Below, piece by piece: positions 15,594-23,235 of a DNA stretch of 32,574 nt (positions within the stretch are counted from its first letter, which is position 1; every line of letters begins with the position of its first letter). The translations under genes and the position numbers were made by a program. This stretch comes from Nocardia brasiliensis IFM 10847 (lineage in GTDB: Bacteria > Actinomycetota > Actinomycetes > Mycobacteriales > Mycobacteriaceae): the NCBI RefSeq assembly GCF_000710915.1, contig NZ_BAUA01000147.1, positions 1 through 32,574 on the forward strand. Direction: 5' to 3'. Under the pieces are notes generated by a model. That model saw only the letters and a program-made list of their open reading frames with translations, was not told the DNA's origin and made no database searches.

Positions 15594-16379
15594 ACCCACC
15601 TCTGCTCCTCGCGATCCCGATCGCCGCGAACTCCGACACCGTATCCGGCCGATCCACGGGCCGCGGTCTCGCCGGCAAAAGCCCTTGTCCGCAAGGCGAT
15701 CGCACAGTGCCGGGGCAGCCCGGCGGGGATGCGGTACCGCGTGGGGAGCGTGCCCTCGATCGTGATCGGAAGGTGGGGGGCGACGCAAGGAGCGCGCTTG
15801 ACGTCGCGACCGTACAACGTGGGCACGCAGGAAGCATGCACGACAACCCTTCTCGCGACCGCACGGCGGCTTGGTGGGTGTAGTCGTGCGGGAAACCTGC
15901 ACGACCGTTCTTCGCGGTGACTCGGCGGTGGCGGCGCGGATGACGCATGGGGTGTGCACGACCGTATCTTTGCGGTGGCCCGGCGGCGCGGGCGACACAT
16001 GGGGTGTGCACGACGGTCAATTTCACCTGATACAGCCAGTTCCTCCGCCACCTGAGTGCGCGCCTTCGAAGCTGCGGATTTCACTGACCGACGCGCCGGC
16101 GGCCTGCGCTACTGCGCATTCGACCGCCACTCGGGTGCTGCGTTCGCCCGCTGCGGGCGGCACCCCGACATGGTGGGCCGTGCGTCAACCAACTAGGACG
16201 TGCGCGACGGCCGGAGTTGCCGTGAGTTCGACCGCCACCCGCTGGCGTGCCTTCGGAGTCGCCGATTCGCCCGGGGTATCGCGGGCGGCGGCACAGCCCG
16301 ACGCGCGGGGCTTGGGCTCCCGCGAATTCGACTGGGGCGGCGGCAGAATGGGGGCGGTCGACGAACAGGGAGTTGATCG
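15594..16379. other. Repeat-bearing gap upstream of the recombinase gene
   Basis: No gene is supported in these 786 bases. It contains the TGTGCACGAC tandem array (15837-16014). It also has a pair of imperfect repeats about 110 bases apart that share TTCGACCGCCACYCG (near 16119 and 16229). Open frames here are by-products of high GC. The recombinase's ribosome binding site is at the right edge. Confidence 0.5.
15837..16014. repeat. Degenerate tandem array around TGCACGAC
   Basis: TGCACGAC recurs at 15837, 15898, 15955 and 16007, with period falling from 61 to 57 to 52 bases. Copies 2 and 3 also share CTT-GCGGTG, GGCGGCGCGG and CATGGGGTG. The repeated core contains the palindrome GTGCAC. It lies between the divergent starts of the 346-residue gene and the recombinase. 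Confidence 0.65.
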
Positions 16380-17588
16380 ATGGAAGAGCGGTCTGCCGTG
16401 GTCGCCGTGCCGGAGTCGGTGCGCAACGAATTGCGTCGTGGCGTGCGCAGTGTCCTGGTGGACGCGGCGGCGTTGCGGTTGGTGCGGGAACGGTTCGATG
16501 ATGTGCAGGCGGGGTCGCTGCGCCGATACCTCGAGGCCTCGCAGTCGGCGAATACGTTGCGCGCCTATCGAACCGACTGGATCGCATGGTCGGCGTGGTG
16601 CCTGGCCGAGAGCAGGCAGGCGATGCCCGCTGATCCGCTGGATGTCGCCGTGTATCTCGCGGCCGCGGCCGACGCCCGCCGCGACACGGGCGGATGGGCG
16701 TTCAGCGCCGCCACCCTCGAACGGAAGTCGGCCGCCATCGCCGCCGTGCACGCGGCCAACGGACTGCCCTCGCCGACCCGTTCCGATGTCGTCCGCCTGA
16801 CCCTGCGCGGTATCCGCCGCACCCGGCGCACTCAGCCCACCCGCAAACGTCCGGTCCTGCTACACACCCTCGATCAGTTGCTGGCCGGCTTGCCCGAACC
16901 CGGCTGGCCGAACGAACCCGCACGTCGCCGTGACGCGCTCATGCTGTTGGTGGGGTTCGCGGGAGCGTTGCGGCGTAGTGAATTGGCGGGCCTGCGAATC
17001 GCCGATGTGGAGGTGCGCGTCGATCACGCCACGGGCGAGCCGGTGCTGCTGGTGCGGTTGCCGTCGACGAAGACCGACCCCACCGGCGTCGCCGAACAGC
17101 GCGTCGCGCTGCCGCGGGGGCAACGCCCGCATACCTGCCCGGTGTGTGCGTTCGCCGACTGGGTGCGCCTGCTCGAAATACTTGCCGCCGAGGGCACATC
17201 GGGCGTGCGGGCGTGGCTCGCCGACGGCGGCGACACCGATCCGGCCATCCACCGCTGTCACGGTTTCACCGGCACCGCGCTCGCCGCCGACCCGGATCTT
17301 CCGTTGTGCCCCACCATCAATCGGCACGGCACGGTCGGCACCGAGCCGATGTCCGGCCGGGCCGTCGCCGAACTCGTCAAACGGTACGCGGCCCGCGCGG
17401 GATTGGACCCCGACCTCTTCTCCGGACACTCCTTGCGCGCGGGTTTCGCCACCCAGGCAGCCCTCGGCGGCGCCAGCGACCGCGAGATCATGCGCCAGGG
17501 CCGCTGGTCCAACCCGCGTACCGTGCACGGCTACATCCGCACCGCGAACCCGTTGGAGGACAACGCCGTAACCAAACTCGGGCTCTGA
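16380..17588 (+). CDS. Tyrosine recombinase/integrase
   Basis: A 402-residue site-specific tyrosine recombinase. The N-terminal SAM-like DNA-binding domain contains SANTLRAYRTDWIAWSAWC. The catalytic domain has the first Arg in GALRRSELAGL (about residue 198), Lys231 in STKTDPTG, HSLRAGFATQ (His350, Arg353), Trp376 in GRWSNPRT and the nucleophile Tyr385 in HGYIR. A HTCPVCAFADW segment between them may be a small zinc-binding insertion. ATG start at 16380 with GGGAG upstream. No excisionase, relaxase or phage gene is nearby, so it may be a lone chromosomal recombinase or the relic of a lost element. Its target site is unknown. Confidence 0.9.
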   Translation: MEERSAVVAVPESVRNELRRGVRSVLVDAAALRLVRERFDDVQAGSLRRYLEASQSANTLRAYRTDWIAWSAWCLAESRQAMPADPLDVAVYLAAAADARRDTGGWAFSAATLERKSAAIAAVHAANGLPSPTRSDVVRLTLRGIRRTRRTQPTRKRPVLLHTLDQLLAGLPEPGWPNEPARRRDALMLLVGFAGALRRSELAGLRIADVEVRVDHATGEPVLLVRLPSTKTDPTGVAEQRVALPRGQRPHTCPVCAFADWVRLLEILAAEGTSGVRAWLADGGDTDPAIHRCHGFTGTALAADPDLPLCPTINRHGTVGTEPMSGRAVAELVKRYAARAGLDPDLFSGHSLRAGFATQAALGGASDREIMRQGRWSNPRTVHGYIRTANPLEDNAVTKLGL

Positions 17589-17998
17589 ACGCCAGCTGTC
17601 CCGAGCGCGCCGAACGCGATGCTCATCGCCGACGCGTGCCAGCGCGTTGCTCATCGCCCCGCACACATTCTCAACGGTTCGAACCACCCTCGCCGCGCCG
17701 CCCGGCCGGCCACCGGCCCACGTCGACTGGTTCGGTTGAGGCTCAGCTGCCGTGGCACAGAAGAATTCGTCGACGCTCGGCTGATCGGCCGGTGTGCGGC
17801 GGATGGGCACGGGTAGCGCTGATCCGCCGCGCCCGGCCACGGCTACAGGGTTCGCCAAACCATGACGGCGAGCGGGAGGCCCCATGTCGATACAGTGTTC
17901 ACGGGTCTCACCTCCTCGGCTTGTGTCACGGTCTGCGCGAGGCTAACAGTTCGAACCTGCTCGCGCCCAACCCTTTTGCGATCATCTCGCCGCAGCCC
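17589..17998. other. Intergenic region after the recombinase gene
   Basis: No firm gene is seen. Notable items are two GTTCGAAC-containing spots that are not tRNAs, a short ORF with an excellent ribosome binding site on the minus strand (17843-17902), and an inverted repeat GCGCGAG/CTCGCGC at 17936-17968. Confidence 0.45.
17843..17902 (-). CDS. Possible 19-residue leader peptide or micro-ORF
   Basis: On the minus strand AGGAGG is followed eight bases later by GTG at 17900-17902, opening a 19-codon frame VNTVSTWGLPLAVMVWRTL that ends in TAG. The ribosome binding site is one of the best in the window, yet no downstream gene in the same direction is evident because the integrase lies antisense. 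It may be chance, or a remnant of a lost gene. Confidence 0.25.
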   Translation of the reverse strand: MNTVSTWGLPLAVMVWRTL

Positions 17999-18418
17999 TC
18001 AGGCGACGCAGAATTCGTTGCCTTCGGGGTCGCTCATGGTCACCCACTGAGAGGGCCCTTCCTTGCCTTCGTACAGGACCTTTGCGCCCATTCCGGCCAG
18101 CCGCTCGACTTCGGCGGCGCGTTGCGCGGAATCGACGCGAATATCGAGGTGCATCCGGTTCTTCACCGTTTTGGCCTCGGGCACCAACTGGAAGAGCACG
18201 CGCGGGCGCTCGGCGTGGCGGATGGCGGCGCCGCTCTTCCATTTCAGTTTGCCGTGATGGGTAGTGGTGTCCTCGTCGGTGGCGTGCCCCTGGGCGATCA
18301 TGCTGCGGATGAAGTCCTCGTCCTGCGGCTCGACCTCCCACCGCAACGCCTCGGCCCACCAGTCCGCGAGGGTATGTGGGTCGGTACTGTCGACGACGAC
18401 CTGAAATTCGTATCCCAT
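17999..18418 (-). CDS. VOC/glyoxalase-like protein
   Basis: A 139-residue protein of the vicinal-oxygen-chelate fold. It starts MGYEFQVVVDSTDPHTLADW and contains the second module RMHLDIRVDSAQRAAEVERL and the terminal TMSDPEGNEFCV, typical of glyoxalase/dioxygenase-like proteins (Glyoxalase_6 type). The conserved WAEAL and VLFQLVPE segments support this. The activity is not predictable; metal binding and ring-cleavage or resistance functions occur in the family. The ATG at 18418 is chosen; the frame remains open upstream but shows no homology there. Confidence 0.85.
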   Translation of the reverse strand: MGYEFQVVVDSTDPHTLADWWAEALRWEVEPQDEDFIRSMIAQGHATDEDTTTHHGKLKWKSGAAIRHAERPRVLFQLVPEAKTVKNRMHLDIRVDSAQRAAEVERLAGMGAKVLYEGKEGPSQWVTMSDPEGNEFCVA

Positions 18419-18482
18419 GCCCAGGACCCTAGCCACGAGGTACGACAAGCAGCCGGGCATTCGAACCACCATCGATAACTGA

Positions 18483-18497
18483 CAGATCACTGATCTG
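18483..18497. promoter_or_regulatory. Palindrome CAGATCA-C-TGATCTG upstream of the DNA ligase gene
   Basis: A perfect 7-bp inverted repeat with one central base lies 89 bases before the ligase start, between it and the divergent glyoxalase-like gene. A second near-perfect palindrome ATCGGTTTCGAACCCGAT lies at 18548-18565, 20 bases before the GTG. Either may be an operator. The second contains a TCGAAC half, reminiscent of actinobacterial LexA boxes, but lacks the full spaced repeat. Confidence 0.35.
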
Positions 18498-18585
18498 TTC
18501 CGCAATCGCTGTCGCTCTGCGGGAGATTTGCAATCGATGCACGTCAGATCGGTTTCGAACCCGATGCTGCGGATATGCTGATCTT

Positions 18586-19551
18586 GTGCAGTCAGCGCCG
18601 GCGCCGATGCTGGCCGTCTCCGGACGGCCACCGGTGGATATCGGCCGCTGGGCGATCGAGATGAAATGGGACGGGATCCGCGCGATCACCCTCGTGCGGG
18701 ATGGGCAATGCCGCTTCTTCAGCCGCAACAATCGCGATATCAGCGCATCCTTCCCGGAGCTGACCGCCGCGTTCACCGAATTGCTCGGCGACCGCCAACT
18801 CGTCCTCGACGGCGAGATCGTCGCGCCGGAGCCGAGTACCGGGGCACCCTCGTTCCGTCGGTTACAGCGACGCATGCACGTGCTGAACCCGGGAGCCGAA
18901 TTGCTGCGCGAGGTTCCCGTGCAGTACTTGATATTCGACCTGCTCGACGACGGGACCGCGATCACTTCGCTGCCGTATACCGAGCGGCGCGCTCGCCTCG
19001 ACGAATTGGCACTCGACGCGACATTGATCCGCACACCGCCCTATTACACCGATGTCGACGCCGACACCATGCTCGGCATCGCGCGCGAACACGGCCTCGA
19101 GGGGATCGTCGCCAAACGCCTCGACTCCACCTATCAGCCCGGCCGCCGGGCGCCGGTGTGGATCAAGACCCCGCTGCGACGCACCACGGAGATCGTCGTG
19201 GCGGGCTGGCTGCCTGGCAGCGGACGCTTCACCGGGATCTTCGGTTCGATCGTGATGGGCGCCTACGACGACGCGGACCGCCTCGTCCATGTCGGCAACG
19301 TCGGCACGGGCTGGACCATGCGCGACCGCCGTGCCCTGCAAGCCCGGCTGAACGAAATCACGCGCCCGGACACACCTTTCGACGTCTCGCCGCCGCGACA
19401 GGTGGCGAACGCGGCGCACTGGGTCGAACCCGAACTGGTCGCCGACATCGAGTTCCGGGAAGTCAGCTCCGATGGTCTGCGCCACCCCAGCTGGCGTGGG
19501 CTACGTCCCGATCGCGACCCCCGCGACGCAAAAGTTCCCGCCCCGGACTGA
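18586..19551 (+). CDS. ATP-dependent DNA ligase (LigC-like)
   Basis: A 321-residue ATP-dependent DNA ligase made of the adenylation and OB domains only. Motif I is EMKWDGIR with Lys27 as the AMP-accepting residue. Motif III is VLDGEIVA, IIIa is YLIFDLL, IV is EGIVAKR and V is PVWIKTPLRR. The C-terminal OB domain includes HVGNVGTGWT and VEPELVADIEF. This matches stand-alone mycobacterial LigC or the ligase module of LigD; no polymerase or nuclease domain or Ku gene is nearby. It seals nicks, probably in repair. The start is GTG at 18586. Two palindromes lie upstream. Confidence 0.9.
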   Translation: MQSAPAPMLAVSGRPPVDIGRWAIEMKWDGIRAITLVRDGQCRFFSRNNRDISASFPELTAAFTELLGDRQLVLDGEIVAPEPSTGAPSFRRLQRRMHVLNPGAELLREVPVQYLIFDLLDDGTAITSLPYTERRARLDELALDATLIRTPPYYTDVDADTMLGIAREHGLEGIVAKRLDSTYQPGRRAPVWIKTPLRRTTEIVVAGWLPGSGRFTGIFGSIVMGAYDDADRLVHVGNVGTGWTMRDRRALQARLNEITRPDTPFDVSPPRQVANAAHWVEPELVADIEFREVSSDGLRHPSWRGLRPDRDPRDAKVPAPD

Positions 19552-19945
19552 CTGGTACCGGCGGGGTCGAAGCTCGCCGTAGGTGGCCTGGTTGAAGACG
19601 TGCGGCGACCGGCCGACGGTCGGCGGCCACTGCGCTGCCGCCGTGCAGCACCATCCGGCCTGCGCGGCCGGGTGCGGATCGGCCGATGCCGTCGTCACGC
19701 TGTACAGCACGCTCGGGCACCTACTCGGCGGCGTTCTCAGTGGTGACAGCCCGGCAGTCGATGCGCTTCCGTTGCCCCTCGGCAGCGCACGGGCGAAGAC
19801 GACGCCCCGGCAGGTTGCGTTACCGCGAGGGTGTGCGGTCGTGGGTGCCGCCGGTTTTGGTGGCTTTCGTCCGTTCTGCATAAGGTGTGCGCTCAGGGGT
19901 CGCGACCAGCGTGGTCGCGGATCTTCCTGCTGACACCGTGAGGGA
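19552..19945. other. Intergenic region before the small secreted protein gene
   Basis: No gene is supported in these 394 bases. A perfect short hairpin CGCGACCA-GCG-TGGTCGCG lies at 19901-19919, between a possible CATAAG-like -10 region and the next start. It could shape the 5' leader of the secreted protein's mRNA. Confidence 0.45.
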
Positions 19946-20263
19946 ATGTTGTACAAGATCTTTTCTGCCGCTCTGCTGACCGCCGCGGCCGTGGGCTCGC
20001 TGGTTCTCGTGCCTGCCGCTACGGCACATGCCAAGTCGCCGGCCTGCGACACCGCCATCGCCTGGATCAACGCGGCCATCGACATGTCCCCTGACGGCAA
20101 CCTCGACGCGGCCACCCTGCAGTCGCTGTCCTCGCGGCTGTCGGGACTGCCGGCCGTGGGCGCGGAGAAGGCGGCGATCGACGCGTACGCGGCCGCCCTG
20201 CTCGACGACAGCGCCGACATGGACGCTGCCACCGACGCGTTCAACGCCGTCTGCGCGAGCTGA
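19946..20263 (+). CDS. Small secreted protein of unknown function
   Basis: A 105-residue protein with a clear Sec signal peptide: MLYKIFSAALLTAAAVGSLV followed by a cleavage region ending ATAHA, with cleavage likely after residue 29. The mature part is about 76 residues, acidic and Ala-rich, with one Cys near its start and one at the end (SPACDTAIAW and NAVCAS) that could form a disulfide. I do not recognise a family; it resembles small hemophore-like or hypothetical exported proteins of Nocardia/Mycobacterium by size and Cys placement only. ATG at 19946; the GAGGGA lies unusually close to the start. Confidence 0.7.
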   Translation: MLYKIFSAALLTAAAVGSLVLVPAATAHAKSPACDTAIAWINAAIDMSPDGNLDAATLQSLSSRLSGLPAVGAEKAAIDAYAAALLDDSADMDAATDAFNAVCAS

Positions 20264-20344
20264 TCGGTCGCCGCGGAGCGGGGCACGTCCAGTTCCCGCT
20301 CTGCGGCCGTCGAGCGTTTCGTGATTGGCTGCCGCACCGGCAGC

Positions 20345-20692
20345 TCAGTAGCGGAACTCGCCGGTGTAGTCATCGGGCCGGACGACGCACGGCCCGTCCT
20401 CGGCGTCCATGTCGCGGCGCGCGATCACCGCTTGCTCCAACAGATTGCGTTCTCCGAGAAGCTTTTCGGCCTCTTCGACGACCATGGCCCACCGACTCGG
20501 CCGGACGAGGCCGAACACATTCATCGTCTCGTACCCGATATCGTTGCCGTCGATCACGCCGATATCCGCATATGTAAAGGCTGTTTCGAGCGCGACTTCC
20601 AACTCCTGCAAGACGTCGACGTCGTCCACGGCTCCTGTCCTGGGGAGCTGCACGATCAGCTGCCAGCTCGGTGCTTCTTCGAACTCGTCCAC
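20345..20692 (-). CDS. Hypothetical acidic protein, 115 residues
   Basis: I do not recognise the family. The protein reads VDEFEEAPSWQLIVQLPRTG and later GNDIGYETMNVFGLVRPSRW, with an acidic pI and no signal peptide. The alternation of strands and helices suggests a small ferredoxin-like fold, like many Nocardia/Streptomyces immunity-type or hypothetical proteins of this size. The GTG at 20692 is chosen, as upstream codons show a different composition. It stands alone, convergent with the secreted protein gene. Confidence 0.6.
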   Translation of the reverse strand: MDEFEEAPSWQLIVQLPRTGAVDDVDVLQELEVALETAFTYADIGVIDGNDIGYETMNVFGLVRPSRWAMVVEEAEKLLGERNLLEQAVIARRDMDAEDGPCVVRPDDYTGEFRY

Positions 20693-21061
20693 GCCCCGAA
20701 TTGTGCACGTCCGGTTCGCTGCCGCCAAGAGCCACCGCGCCCCGACTGGCCGCCCCGACGAGTGCGCAGGACTCGCTGAGCCGCAACAGTTCTCCGCCGC
20801 ACAGGATTCGCCGAACCCTGCGACGACTTGATGTGAAGTAACTGAACTTGGCCACCGGCTCCTGAGGCGCATTCAGGCAGACCGTCGAGGACGCTACGCG
20901 GCCGCGGCGGCGTGGGCTTTGTTACCAGGTGGCGAGGCCGGGCGAGGTTCAGCTGGGCGGCGACCGGATTCAGCGGGCCGCCGACACCGATGGGTCGGTT
21001 CCTCAGCGATCCGAGTAATCAGAAGCGAAACGCTTTCCGTCGCAACCATTTTGCTGCATTG
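20693..21061. other. Intergenic region with nothing recognised
   Basis: No gene, repeat or strong promoter is seen in these 369 bases. Open frames here lack starts with ribosome binding sites and look like by-products of high GC. Confidence 0.45.
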
Positions 21062-21886
21062 TCAAGCCTCGCGACCGACAACGTCGACGTAGCGCTGCAG
21101 GTACAGCGGCCAACCCGCGTCGTTGCCGACGCCCGCACGTACAGCGTCACCGGTGTCGCCATGCCGCTCGAGATGCCGATGTTCGAGATCGACGCGGGTG
21201 CGGTCGGGGGTTTCGGCGGTGAAGCGGACCTCCACCTCGGAAGTCTTGTCCGGGTCGGTCTCGATCTCCCAGCGGCCGTTGATATCCCAGCTGAACACCA
21301 CCCGATTCGGCGGTTCGTACGCGAGCACCCGCGCCCACCGGCATTCGCTGCCGTCTTCGCCACGGTCATAGATGTGCCCGCCGACCCGCGGCTCGAAGAC
21401 GGTCTCGGCGATCGGCACCGCCAGCAGGTTGTGTTCGCGCGGTTTGATCACATCGAATCGGGTGGTGAACAGCGTGAACGCGCGCTCGAGCGGCGCGTCG
21501 ACCACAATCTGCAATCGCACGGGTTCGGTTCGGGTGTGGGTCATGACTTCTCCTGAATCTTGTTCGACCAGCTCCTGATACGTGGCGAGGGCGCGTCCCC
21601 AGAACCGGTCGAGCTGGGCGCGCAGCGCACCCATCCCGTCCGGATTCAACTGGTAGATCCGGCGTGTCCCGACCGCTCGGTCCAGCACCAGCCCCGCCTC
21701 TTTGAGCACCTTCAGGTGTTGCGACACCGCCGGCCTGCTGATCGGCAACGCTTGCGCGAGTTCGCCGACCGCCTGCGGTTTCTCCGCCAGGCGCTCCAGA
21801 ATCGTGCGCCGCATGCGATCGGCGAGCGCACCCCACTCATCTCCTGCTCGGTAAGTATCTACGAACCGTAAGTCTCCACTTACCAA
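21062..21886 (-). CDS. ArsR-family regulator fused to an SRPBCC (AHSA1-like) domain
   Basis: About 275 residues in one frame. The N-terminal ~100 form an ArsR winged helix: DEWGALADRMRRTILERLAE, then SRPAVSQHLKVLKEAGLV and VGTRRIYQL. The C-terminal ~150 are an SRPBCC/AHSA1 ligand-binding domain: TEPVRLQIVVDAPLERAFTL, VGGHIYDRGEDGSECRWARV and FSWDINGRWE. In many relatives the two are separate overlapping genes. No metal-binding Cys motif is seen, so it probably senses a hydrophobic ligand. The start is uncertain: TTG 21886 is the only in-frame option that keeps the first helix, but it overlaps the operator; ATG 21814 is the next. Confidence 0.8.
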   Translation of the reverse strand: MVSGDLRFVDTYRAGDEWGALADRMRRTILERLAEKPQAVGELAQALPISRPAVSQHLKVLKEAGLVLDRAVGTRRIYQLNPDGMGALRAQLDRFWGRALATYQELVEQDSGEVMTHTRTEPVRLQIVVDAPLERAFTLFTTRFDVIKPREHNLLAVPIAETVFEPRVGGHIYDRGEDGSECRWARVLAYEPPNRVVFSWDINGRWEIETDPDKTSEVEVRFTAETPDRTRVDLEHRHLERHGDTGDAVRAGVGNDAGWPLYLQRYVDVVGREA

Positions 21887-21899
21887 AGTTATCTGTCAA
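21850..21899 (-). promoter_or_regulatory. Promoter/operator of the ArsR-SRPBCC gene
   Basis: On the minus strand TTGACA (21894-21899) is followed nine bases later by GGTAAGT, and the mirrored ACTTACC ends the site at 21850. Inside lies a perfect palindrome GTAAGT-CTCC-ACTTAC (21868-21883), with a third half-site GTAAGT at 21851. ArsR repressors commonly bind such 6-4-6 inverted repeats over the -10 region, so autorepression is likely. The same 36-bp arrangement occurs at 434-469. Confidence 0.6.
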
Positions 21900-22269
21900 T
21901 GCCGCACTCCGCCAAGATCAATCCTCCTGCCCTGCAGTCGAATGGTCGGAGGATATGTGTGGCGGACTGACGGTGGCCGTCGGCTGGCCGAAGGATCGGT
22001 GTTTCTGGGGCCGATGGTGGCCGTCGGCTTGCCGGAGGGAGCGATGTTTCGTGGACTTGGCGGTGGACGTCCGCTCGTGGGAGAGGATCGATGCTGCGTC
22101 GACTTGGCGGTGGCCGTCGGCTGGCCGAAGGATCGGTGTTTCTGGGCTCGGTGGTGGCCGTCGGCTCGCTGGAGGGATCGATGGTGCGTCGACTTGGTGG
22201 CGGCCGTCGGCTGGCCGAAGGATCGGTGTTGCGTGGACTTGGCCGGGTTGGTGCACACATACTGCTCGA
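21887..22269. other. Repeat-filled gap between the ArsR-SRPBCC and hydrolase genes
   Basis: The gap holds the ArsR promoter side and then the 45-bp tandem array (21972-22250). Long open frames crossing it on both strands merely read through the repeats. No independent gene is supported. Confidence 0.5.
21972..22250. repeat. Tandem array of six ~45-bp units
   Basis: Units start at 21972, 22016, 22062, 22109, 22153 and 22199, 44-47 bases apart. The shared core is GGTGGCCGTCGGCT followed by GGCCGAAGGATCGGTGTT. A higher-order period of 137 bases (three units) is evident: units 1-2 closely match units 4-5. The array ends directly at the upstream edge of the alpha/beta hydrolase gene and reads open in several frames, which makes false long ORFs. 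Confidence 0.8.
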
Positions 22270-23019
22270 GTGAGTGAGCTTGTGGTGCGGGCGAGCGGGA
22301 CTGGGCCGGTTGTGGCGTTGGTGCATGGCGGGGCCGGACCGAAATCGACTTGGGCGGGGCTGGATTCGCTTACCGAGCGTTGGACGATGCTGCACGTGTA
22401 CCGCCGCGGATACGATCCGAGTCCCCCGCCCCGCGACGGGCGGCAAGACTTCCTGGTGGACGCGGTCGACCTCGGCGAGATCTTCCGCACCCATCGCCCC
22501 CACGTGGTCGCCCACTCCTACGGAACGCTGGGATCGATTCTGGCCGCGGCAACAGATCCGCACACCGTCCGTTCCCTCACCCTGATCGAACCGCCCCTGT
22601 ATGTCGTCGCTCCCGACGATCCCGAAGTGCTCCACTTGAAACGCCTCGGCGACGCGGTCCTCACCCACGGTCTCGACGCCGACCCCGAGGTGCTACGCGA
22701 ATTCCTGGTGCTCTCCGGCGCACCCGGCGTCGACGTAGGCCAACTCCCCCAAGCGGCCGTCACCTCCGTCCGCCGCGCACTGGGCGGCCGTCTGCCCGGC
22801 GAAGCCCACCCCGATTGGGAAGCCTTGCGCGCGGCTCAGATCCCAGCTCTGGTCGCTTCCGGCGGCCACACCCCCGCCCTCGAACGAATCTGCGACGCCC
22901 TCGCCGACCTACTCGACGCCCAGCGCATCATCGCCCCCGGCGCAGGCCATTTCGTCGCCGCCGCCCCAGATTTCGCCCCCCAACTCACCCAATTCCTGGC
23001 CGCCCACGACACCAGGTGA
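22270..23019 (+). CDS. Alpha/beta hydrolase
   Basis: A 249-residue alpha/beta hydrolase. The oxyanion-side loop is VALVHGGAGP, the nucleophile elbow is AHSYGTLGS (Ser near residue 81), and the catalytic His is in GAGHFVAAAPDF near the C-terminus. The family is broad (esterases, haloperoxidase-like, lactonases) and the substrate is unknown. The start is GTG at 22270; the frame is open upstream only because it runs through the tandem repeat array, which has no homology. There is no ribosome binding site, so a leaderless transcript is possible. GC-rich codon use is extreme in its 3' half. Confidence 0.88.
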   Translation: MSELVVRASGTGPVVALVHGGAGPKSTWAGLDSLTERWTMLHVYRRGYDPSPPPRDGRQDFLVDAVDLGEIFRTHRPHVVAHSYGTLGSILAAATDPHTVRSLTLIEPPLYVVAPDDPEVLHLKRLGDAVLTHGLDADPEVLREFLVLSGAPGVDVGQLPQAAVTSVRRALGGRLPGEAHPDWEALRAAQIPALVASGGHTPALERICDALADLLDAQRIIAPGAGHFVAAAPDFAPQLTQFLAAHDTR

Positions 23020-23078
23020 ACGGCGGGGAACCCATACGCTCACCGGCCGGACGCCGGAACACCAGGATTGTTGGCGTC

Positions 23079-23235
23079 CTAGGCGCGGCCCGCGGCCGCC
23101 GCGGCGCGATGCAGGCCCTCGGTCAGGTCGGACATACCGCGGATGTCGTCGTTGGGTTTGCCCGAACAGTGAGACGAGGGTGGCGGGAACCCGACACCCT
23201 CGGGCACGGACGACGCCCGCCCACGCTGGTCACCC
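23079..23235 (-). pseudogene. Possible C-terminal gene remnant of unknown family
   Basis: The minus strand is open for about 52 codons and ends HCSGKPNDDIRGMSDLTEGL followed by HRAAAAAGRA and TAG. It reads like a genuine protein C-terminus. Its upstream side is interrupted by a stop exactly at the edge of the hairpin repeat, as expected if the repeat or a deletion removed the rest. The family is unknown; MSDLTEG could also start a very short peptide. Confidence 0.25.

Noticed and set aside
17660..17690. GGTTCGAACC, resembling a tRNA T-loop
   Set aside because: The flanking bases cannot form a T-stem, and no acceptor or anticodon arm is found upstream.
16860..17885. 341-codon frame antisense to the recombinase
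   Set aside because: It is the mirror of a well-supported gene and lacks a ribosome binding site at its ATG.
17936..17968. CAGTTCGAACCTG within GCGCGAG/CTCGCGC, possible tRNA 3' half
   Set aside because: A 4-bp T-like stem forms but there is no matching 5' acceptor about 70 bases upstream; treated as a plain hairpin.
19583..19933. 116-codon plus-strand frame
   Set aside because: No ribosome binding site, odd composition rich in Cys and Arg, and no recognisable motif.
21955..22269. N-terminal extension of the alpha/beta hydrolase and the opposite-strand repeat proteins
   Set aside because: They are read-through of the 45-bp tandem array, which stays open in several frames, and show no domain.
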